Source: an uncultured Dechloromonas sp.
GTDB lineage: Bacteria > Pseudomonadota > Gammaproteobacteria > Burkholderiales > Rhodocyclaceae
NCBI GenBank assembly: GCA_937996725.1
Contig: CALKUR010000135.1
Span: forward strand, 1-10,967
Direction: 5' to 3'
DNA length: 10,967 nt
Numbering within the stretch: the first letter of the stretch is position 1; each line of letters opens with the position of its first letter. The notes beneath the pieces are model-generated. The model was not told the DNA's origin, ran no database searches, and worked only from the letters and a program-made list of their open reading frames with translations. The translations under genes were made by a program, and so were the position numbers. Shown one piece after another: positions 7,313-10,967 of this stretch.

Positions 7313-7676
7313 GGGGGCGACCTGGCTTCGACGGGGGTTACAAAGCAAGACAGGGCATGTCGAGGCTCAGCTACCTCGTAAATACAACTGAAAACAACAC
7401 AAACGCCAACGACGAGCGCTACGCTCTAGCTGCTTAATTGCAGCTGGCTCCCGAACTGACTTGCTCATGGGTCAGGTAGCGAAAGCTACACCGGGATCAT
7501 TAACACGAGATAAGGTTTGACCATGTCACGGGGTCCGACTCGAAAATTTAGTGAATCGTCTGAAGCGAGCCTGTTCGGCCGGCGCGTCACGACTAAATTC
7601 AATTGACCGGACTACACATGTAGAACTGCTTGTCGCGGACTTTCGGACGCGGGTTCGATTCCCGCCGCCTCCACCA
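7313..7676 (+). ncRNA. ssrA: Transfer-messenger RNA (tmRNA), one-piece
   Basis: tmRNA rescues stalled ribosomes with SmpB and adds a degradation tag. The 364-base gene starts GGGGGCGACCTGGCTTCGACG, a near-universal 5' end of this RNA (here quoted to show the match), and finishes with an encoded CCA. Acceptor strands GGGGGCG (7313-7319) and CGCCTCC (7666-7672) pair over seven bases with a G3-U wobble, the alanine identity element. The T arm is visible as GCGGG, TTCGATT, CCCGC just before. The resume codon and tag lie at 7405-7437. Pseudoknot regions fill the remainder, and there is no permutation break. Mature ends are inferred from pairing. No convincing promoter is seen in the 29-base gap after gph; a -10-like TGTAAA stands at 7301-7306. 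Confidence 0.97.
7405..7437 (+). other. tmRNA proteolysis tag reading frame (ANDERYALAA)
   Basis: The resume codon GCC (7405) opens a ten-codon frame encoding A-N-D-E-R-Y-A-L-A-A and ends at TAA 7435-7437. The tail ALAA is the signal for ClpXP-type proteases. The A-N-D-E-R start is characteristic of betaproteobacterial tags, which supports the taxonomic reading of this part of the window. Confidence 0.95.
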
Positions 7677-7680
7677 ACAC

Positions 7681-7717
7681 AAAAGCCTGATCAGAAATGG
7701 TCGGGCTTTTTCTTTTT
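7681..7717 (+). terminator. Intrinsic terminator after ssrA
   Basis: AAAAGCCTGATC (7681-7692) pairs with GGTCGGGCTTTT (7699-7710) around a six-base loop, with two G-U pairs. TCTTTTT follows. It begins four bases after the tmRNA CCA end and should define the 3' end of the precursor. Confidence 0.9.
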
Positions 7718-7732
7718 GGAATACCCGGCCGC

Positions 7733-7738
7733 TATAGA
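7733..7738 (+). promoter_or_regulatory. Candidate -10 box for the downstream unknown gene
   Basis: TATAGA stands 57 bases before ATG 7796, beyond the ssrA terminator. The expected -35 position falls in the terminator's T-rich tail (TTCTTT, 7710-7715), a poor match. A promoter is needed here, but this assignment is weak. Confidence 0.28.
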
Positions 7739-7795
7739 CAAGCGTGTTGCTCGGGCGCAAGATGGTCCCAGAAACAATGACAAGGAGACCACATC

Positions 7796-8167
7796 ATGGA
7801 CGCCGTAAAACGCATTATTGATGAAGCCAAAGGTTCCATCCCCGCGACATCGCGCACCGCAATCGCCATCAAAAACAATTGCAGCCCGGAGTCGATTGCG
7901 GCCTTTGCCGTCAGAGATGGCTTGCAGGCGTTAGCGGCGTCGTTGTTTTCGGCGCTGGAAGTCGGCGAAGGTGCTGCAGAAAAACCGCTGGCCTGCGTTC
8001 GTACGCGCTTGATCGAGATATATCAGGATCTACCGCCCAATTGTCAGACCGCCAAACTCATCGCCTCGGCGGCACGACTTGAAGAGATCTCAGAAGCGGC
8101 AACTCAAGAAGGGCTAACCTCTATTTCAGCCATGCTGGCCGAGGCAGAACAAGAGGGCGAGCGGTAA
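7796..8167 (+). CDS. Unrecognised small Ala-rich helical protein
   Basis: I do not recognise this 123-residue protein. It is supported as a gene by a very good ribosome site, AAGGAGA at 7782-7788, seven bases before the ATG, and by codon use like the flanking genes. It looks cytosolic: there is no signal peptide and no membrane segment. Composition is rich in Ala, Glu and Ile and suggests an all-helical fold. Three cysteines stand at 29, 67 and 83, each beside a polar or proline residue (NCSPES, LACVRT, PPNCQT). The C-terminus is acidic (AEAEQEGER). It is preceded by the ssrA terminator, so it has its own promoter. It converges on chrA with only seven bases between the stop codons and no visible terminator. 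No function is proposed. Confidence 0.75.
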   Translation: MDAVKRIIDEAKGSIPATSRTAIAIKNNCSPESIAAFAVRDGLQALAASLFSALEVGEGAAEKPLACVRTRLIEIYQDLPPNCQTAKLIASAARLEEISEAATQEGLTSISAMLAEAEQEGER

Positions 8168-8174
8168 AAGATAC

Positions 8175-9515
8175 TCAGCCGCCTAGCACCTTGATCAGCA
8201 ACCCGGCAAAGGCAGATGCCCCGATCACCACCAACACATTGGTCTTGTATTTAAAGAGCGCGATAAAGGCCACCAGCGCAATCAGCGCTGCCACGGCATC
8301 AAAGCCATCGGCCCAGATCGCGTGATATCCAAAAAACAGCGCCAGATTCAAAATCACGCCCACCACCGCCGCTGAAATGGCGGTGAGTGGTGCCGTGAAC
8401 TTTAACTTTCCGTGGGTCGCCTCAACCATCGGTCCACCCAACTGAATAAACACGAAGGATGGCAAGAACGTAAACCAAGTCACCACCAGCGCGGCAATCG
8501 CGCCGGACAGAAACAACACGCCCTGCCCCAGCACCTCGTTCAAATAGCCGCCCACAAACCCCACAAAGGCCACCACCATGATCAGTGGGCCCGGGGTCGT
8601 TTCACCCAGCGCTAGGCCATCGATCATTTGCCCAGCCGTGAGCCAACCATAGTGATCCACAGCGCCCTGCACCACATACGGCAAGACGGCATACGCTCCG
8701 CCAAAGGTCAGCAACGCCGCCTTAGTAAAGAACAGGGCCATCTGGGTATAAATGCCTGCCCAACCAAACACGCTCACCAGCACCAGCATCGGCACGAGCC
8801 AACAACCCAAGCCCACGGCACCAATCACGCCCACCCGCGCCCAAGAGAACTTGGCGTGCGCCGGTGGTGGCGTATCGTCATCGATCAACGCCGGACCAAA
8901 ATCCTTTTTAGAGGCCGTATGCCCGCCACCCGTCGCAAAACGGGTGGGCCAGTATTTACCGCCAACAACACCACAGAGCGCCGCCGCCAGAATAATCACC
9001 GGAAACGGCACATTGCCCACAAACAGCGCCAGGAACGAAGCAATCGCCACGAACCACAGGGCACTGTTATTTAGCACCCGCGCGCCGATGCGGTGTGTCG
9101 CCTGAAACACAATCGCCGTCACCGCCGGCTTCACCCCGTAAAAAATACCGGCCACCACCGCCAAATGCCCAAAGGCCAGATATATCCACGACAACGTAAT
9201 CAGCAAGATCATCGATGGCAGCACAAACAGCACGCCCGCCACTACACCACCCAAGCCCCGATGCAACAACCAACCAATATAAATCGCCAGCTGTAGCGCT
9301 TCCGGCCCCGGCAACACCATGCAGTAATTCAAGGCATGCAGAAACCGCCGCTCAGAAATCCAGCGCTTACGCTCCACCAGCTCTTGGTGCATGATCGCAA
9401 TCTGCCCCGCCGGCCCACCGAAACTGATCAAGCCCAGCTTCAACCAGAAACGAAACGCCGCCCAGAAAGAAACTGATTCCGGGGCGGCCACGCTGATCTC
9501 TGATTGGGCACTCAT
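8175..9515 (-). CDS. chrA: Chromate-type ion transporter, two-domain CHR family
   Basis: This inner-membrane protein belongs to the long-chain CHR family, whose studied members export chromate by proton-coupled antiport. It has 446 residues and many hydrophobic segments arranged as two homologous halves. Half one carries SFGGPAGQIAIMHQELV (31-47) and MVLPGPEALQLAIYIGW (66-82). Half two carries TFGGAYAVLPYV (270-281) and GETTPGPLIMVVAFVGF (304-320). The paired FGG and PGP motifs are diagnostic. A polar linker (about 191-224) with an acidic IDDDTPPP stretch joins the halves. It begins nine bases after the ykgJ stop, so it is probably the last gene of the ABC-DUF1854-ykgJ run. No strong Shine-Dalgarno is seen. 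There is no chrB regulator here, and many CHR proteins have untested substrates, so chromate is only the family default. Confidence 0.9.
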   Translation of the reverse strand: MSAQSEISVAAPESVSFWAAFRFWLKLGLISFGGPAGQIAIMHQELVERKRWISERRFLHALNYCMVLPGPEALQLAIYIGWLLHRGLGGVVAGVLFVLPSMILLITLSWIYLAFGHLAVVAGIFYGVKPAVTAIVFQATHRIGARVLNNSALWFVAIASFLALFVGNVPFPVIILAAALCGVVGGKYWPTRFATGGGHTASKKDFGPALIDDDTPPPAHAKFSWARVGVIGAVGLGCWLVPMLVLVSVFGWAGIYTQMALFFTKAALLTFGGAYAVLPYVVQGAVDHYGWLTAGQMIDGLALGETTPGPLIMVVAFVGFVGGYLNEVLGQGVLFLSGAIAALVVTWFTFLPSFVFIQLGGPMVEATHGKLKFTAPLTAISAAVVGVILNLALFFGYHAIWADGFDAVAALIALVAFIALFKYKTNVLVVIGASAFAGLLIKVLGG

Positions 9516-9524
9516 TGACAGAGT

Positions 9525-9866
9525 CTAGCAAGGCAACGCAGGTAAACCATGTGCCGCCCGCGCCCGCGTGCACTGATCCGTGGGTTTACCCTCTGCGTCG
9601 TAGGGTTCGAGTTCCCTGCAGACTGAGGGGCGGTTTTCGTAGATGCCGCATAGGGCACCGGGGATCTCGCCTTTGAGTTGTTCGCAACGCGGCGTTTTAC
9701 TGCTGGTGCCGCGCATGCAGCGCATGGTGGGCGTGAGTTGTTCTGTGGTGTCGGTAGGCACCCAGCCGCTTGGGGCATCGTCTGCCTCACCCCAATAGAA
9801 CGACACGCGGTACATGGCGCAGCAGGCGCCACAGTTCATGCAGGGTGAGATTGTTGCTTCGCTCAA
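9525..9866 (-). CDS. YkgJ-family cysteine-cluster protein (putative metal-binding)
   Basis: This small cytosolic protein of 113 residues belongs to the YkgJ/CxxCxxCC family, annotated as putative zinc- or iron-chelating. No reaction is established. Its cysteines stand at 9, 12, 15, 16, 50, 61, 73, 83, 99 and 113. The N-terminal cluster PCMNCGACC and the RPSVCRELEP motif (79-88) are the family marks. The start is inferred as TTG 9866: the codon immediately upstream is the in-frame TAA of the DUF1854 gene, so no earlier start exists. The next ATG (residue 10) would remove the first cysteine. Translation probably depends on ribosomes finishing the upstream gene, since no Shine-Dalgarno is visible. 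chrA follows after nine bases. A role in metal handling for the neighbouring transporters is conceivable but unproved. Confidence 0.85.
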   Translation of the reverse strand: MSEATISPCMNCGACCAMYRVSFYWGEADDAPSGWVPTDTTEQLTPTMRCMRGTSSKTPRCEQLKGEIPGALCGIYENRPSVCRELEPYDAEGKPTDQCTRARAAHGLPALPC

Positions 9867-10364
9867 TTACAGAAAGCGATCGAGCAGGCGGCGGCTGTGC
9901 TTGTCGAGCTGGCTCACGTCTTTGATTAGGAACTGGATGCCGTGGTTATCCGAGATCAAGAGATGGTTGCCGCCCATGCCGTTGATACGGCGGATGTGTT
10001 CTTCGCCTTTGAGCACCAACTGGGTTTTGCCTTGCGCGGTTTCCACTTGCCAGGTGCTCGGCGTGTTGAACGACGAGACGCTCTCAATGCGAGTGATGAC
10101 CGGCATGAACTCGCGGACAGCCAGTACGCTATCGACTAACGCCCGATCTGCTGCGCTCAAGTCGTTAATCGAATCGAGCCACAGGATTTCATGTCCATCA
10201 GAATCGACGAACGATAGTCCATCCTCAGGATCAGAAAATGGAAATGGACGCACCGGGGTAACGCGTTCAATCACCGGGTGATCTGACCAGACCAGTTCGA
10301 GATTGCCAAAGGCATCTTTGCGCAGACTGTAGGTGCGGTGAAAACTCAACAGATCATTCGTCAT
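9867..10364 (-). CDS. DUF1854 protein (cyanophycin-metabolism-associated type)
   Basis: This 165-residue protein matches the DUF1854 family by my recognition of its sequence: RDAFGNL-like start (LRKDAFGNLELVWSD, 14-28), VTPVRPFPFSDPEDGLSFVD (35-54) and the aromatic/acidic HEILWLDSINDLS block (58-70). In databases such proteins are paired with an ABC exporter and annotated as cyanophycin-metabolism-associated; the molecular role is unknown. It has no signal peptide or membrane segment. ATG 10364 is preceded by a strong GGGAGGT site. The gene starts within the last 11 bases of the ABC gene, and its TAA stop directly touches the ykgJ TTG start in the same frame. Both junctions imply one transcript and coupled translation. 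The C-terminus DKHSRRLLDRFL is basic and helical. Confidence 0.85.
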   Translation of the reverse strand: MTNDLLSFHRTYSLRKDAFGNLELVWSDHPVIERVTPVRPFPFSDPEDGLSFVDSDGHEILWLDSINDLSAADRALVDSVLAVREFMPVITRIESVSSFNTPSTWQVETAQGKTQLVLKGEEHIRRINGMGGNHLLISDNHGIQFLIKDVSQLDKHSRRLLDRFL

Positions 10365-10967
10365 GTTGGTGACCTCCCAAGGCAGTCATGGCCGAGGCTT
10401 TGTCTTCGGCTTCTTGCCGGGCTTGCGTTTCCACCATGCGACGGTACGTGCCATCCAGGTTCATCAGATCGTCGTGCGAGCCCTGTTCAATAATCTGGCC
10501 ACGATCCAGCACGATGAGGCGGTTGGCTTTGCGTAGCGTCGACAGCCGGTGGGCAATGGCGATCGTCGTACGACCTTGCACCAGGTTATCGAGCGCTTTC
10601 TGGATTTCTTTCTCGGTAGTGCTATCGACCGACGAGGTGGCTTCGTCCAGGATGAGGATTCGAGGGTTAATCAGCAGCGCCCGGGCAATGGAGATACGCT
10701 GACGTTCGCCGCCGGACAAGGCCTGACCGCGCTCACCCACCACCGAGTCGTAACCATGCGGCAGACGTAGGATAAATTCATGCGCGTGGGCAGCACGCGC
10801 CGCGGCAACGATTTCTTCACGCGTGGCGTTGGGTTTGCCGTAGGCAATGTTCTCGGCGATGGTGCCAAAGAACAGGAAAGGTTCTTGCAGCACCAGACCG
10901 ATGTGTTGACGGTATTCCGACACGGGAATCGAACGGATGTCGGTGCCGTCGAGCTTGATGCTGCCTT
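10354..10967 (-). CDS. ABC exporter, ATP-binding C-terminal part (partial)
   Basis: This is the end of an MsbA/LmrA-type half transporter (membrane domain fused to ATPase). Only the last 203 or so residues are visible; the frame stays open to the window edge, so the GTG at 10923 is internal and not a start. Visible motifs in order are KLDGTDIRSI, the Q-loop in VLQEPFLF, the signature LSGGERQRISIARAL, Walker B with D-loop ILILDEATSSVD, and the H-loop in AHRLSTL. Walker A and all membrane helices lie beyond the end. It overlaps the DUF1854 gene by 11 bases. That pairing points to the transporter annotated with cyanophycin metabolism in Beta- and other Proteobacteria. The substrate is unknown. 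Confidence 0.93.
   Translation of the reverse strand, partial: GSIKLDGTDIRSIPVSEYRQHIGLVLQEPFLFFGTIAENIAYGKPNATREEIVAAARAAHAHEFILRLPHGYDSVVGERGQALSGGERQRISIARALLINPRILILDEATSSVDSTTEKEIQKALDNLVQGRTTIAIAHRLSTLRKANRLIVLDRGQIIEQGSHDDLMNLDGTYRRMVETQARQEAEDKASAMTALGGHQHDE
10372..10377 (-). promoter_or_regulatory. Strong ribosome binding site for the DUF1854 gene
   Basis: GGAGGT on the minus strand ends seven bases before ATG 10364 and lies inside the end of the ABC transporter coding sequence. It confirms the start and shows that the overlapping gene has its own efficient initiation site. Confidence 0.8.

Noticed and set aside
7650..7680. ssrA 3' end as an integration site of a genomic island
   Set aside because: No integrase gene and no direct repeat of the tmRNA 3' end is seen downstream in the window, and the following genes have composition similar to those before.
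7551..7808. Open frame of 85 codons running through the 3' part of ssrA
   Set aside because: It overlaps tmRNA helices, the acceptor end and the terminator, and shows a proline run created by the acceptor stem. It is a by-product of RNA sequence.
10921..10923. GTG at 10923 as the start of a short ABC ATPase
   Set aside because: The frame continues open to the window edge with conserved ABC residues such as KLDGTDIRSI, so the gene is cut by the window and not short.

Overview
The window is chromosomal, gene-dense betaproteobacterial DNA, most likely from the Burkholderiales/Rhodocyclales neighbourhood. This rests on the gyrA-serC pair, the mtaD/ompA/ubiG/gph group beside it, and a one-piece tmRNA whose tag reads ANDERYALAA, the form typical of Betaproteobacteria. 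There is no phage, plasmid, insertion sequence or CRISPR signal.

Left block (1-3624, minus strand): gyrA (DNA gyrase subunit A) followed by serC (phosphoserine aminotransferase, cut by the window start). A perfect 22-base palindrome covers the gyrA stop codon in the short gap between them. Most of this block is fairly AT-rich with A/T-ending codons, and the proteins look Polynucleobacter-like to me.

Middle block (3742-7717, plus strand): mtaD (methylthioadenosine/S-adenosylhomocysteine deaminase) is divergent from gyrA. It is followed by a small secreted OmpA-family protein with a strong terminator, then ubiG-gph (ubiquinone O-methyltransferase and phosphoglycolate phosphatase), then ssrA (tmRNA) with its own terminator. 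This DNA is clearly GC-richer. The compositional change falls inside the 5' part of gyrA (about 3340-3480) and not at a gene boundary. A recombination event or a metagenome-assembly join in that conserved stretch should therefore be considered.

Right block (7796-10967): an unrecognised 123-residue Ala-rich protein on the plus strand converges on a minus-strand run. In transcription order that run is the C-terminal end of an ABC exporter (cut by the window end), a DUF1854 protein, a YkgJ-type cysteine-cluster protein and a two-domain chromate-type transporter (ChrA). The ABC and DUF1854 genes overlap by 11 bases, DUF1854 and ykgJ are separated by a single in-frame stop codon, and ykgJ and chrA are 9 bases apart, so the four look co-transcribed. 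The ABC/DUF1854 pair is known from genomes that make or degrade cyanophycin, although no cyanophycin gene lies in the window.

Functionally, most of the window is housekeeping: DNA topology, serine synthesis, SAM by-product recycling, ubiquinone synthesis, 2-phosphoglycolate removal and ribosome rescue. I see no clearly new system. The items most worth a second look are the composition break in gyrA, the palindrome at the gyrA stop, the in-frame DUF1854/ykgJ junction and the unknown gene after ssrA.
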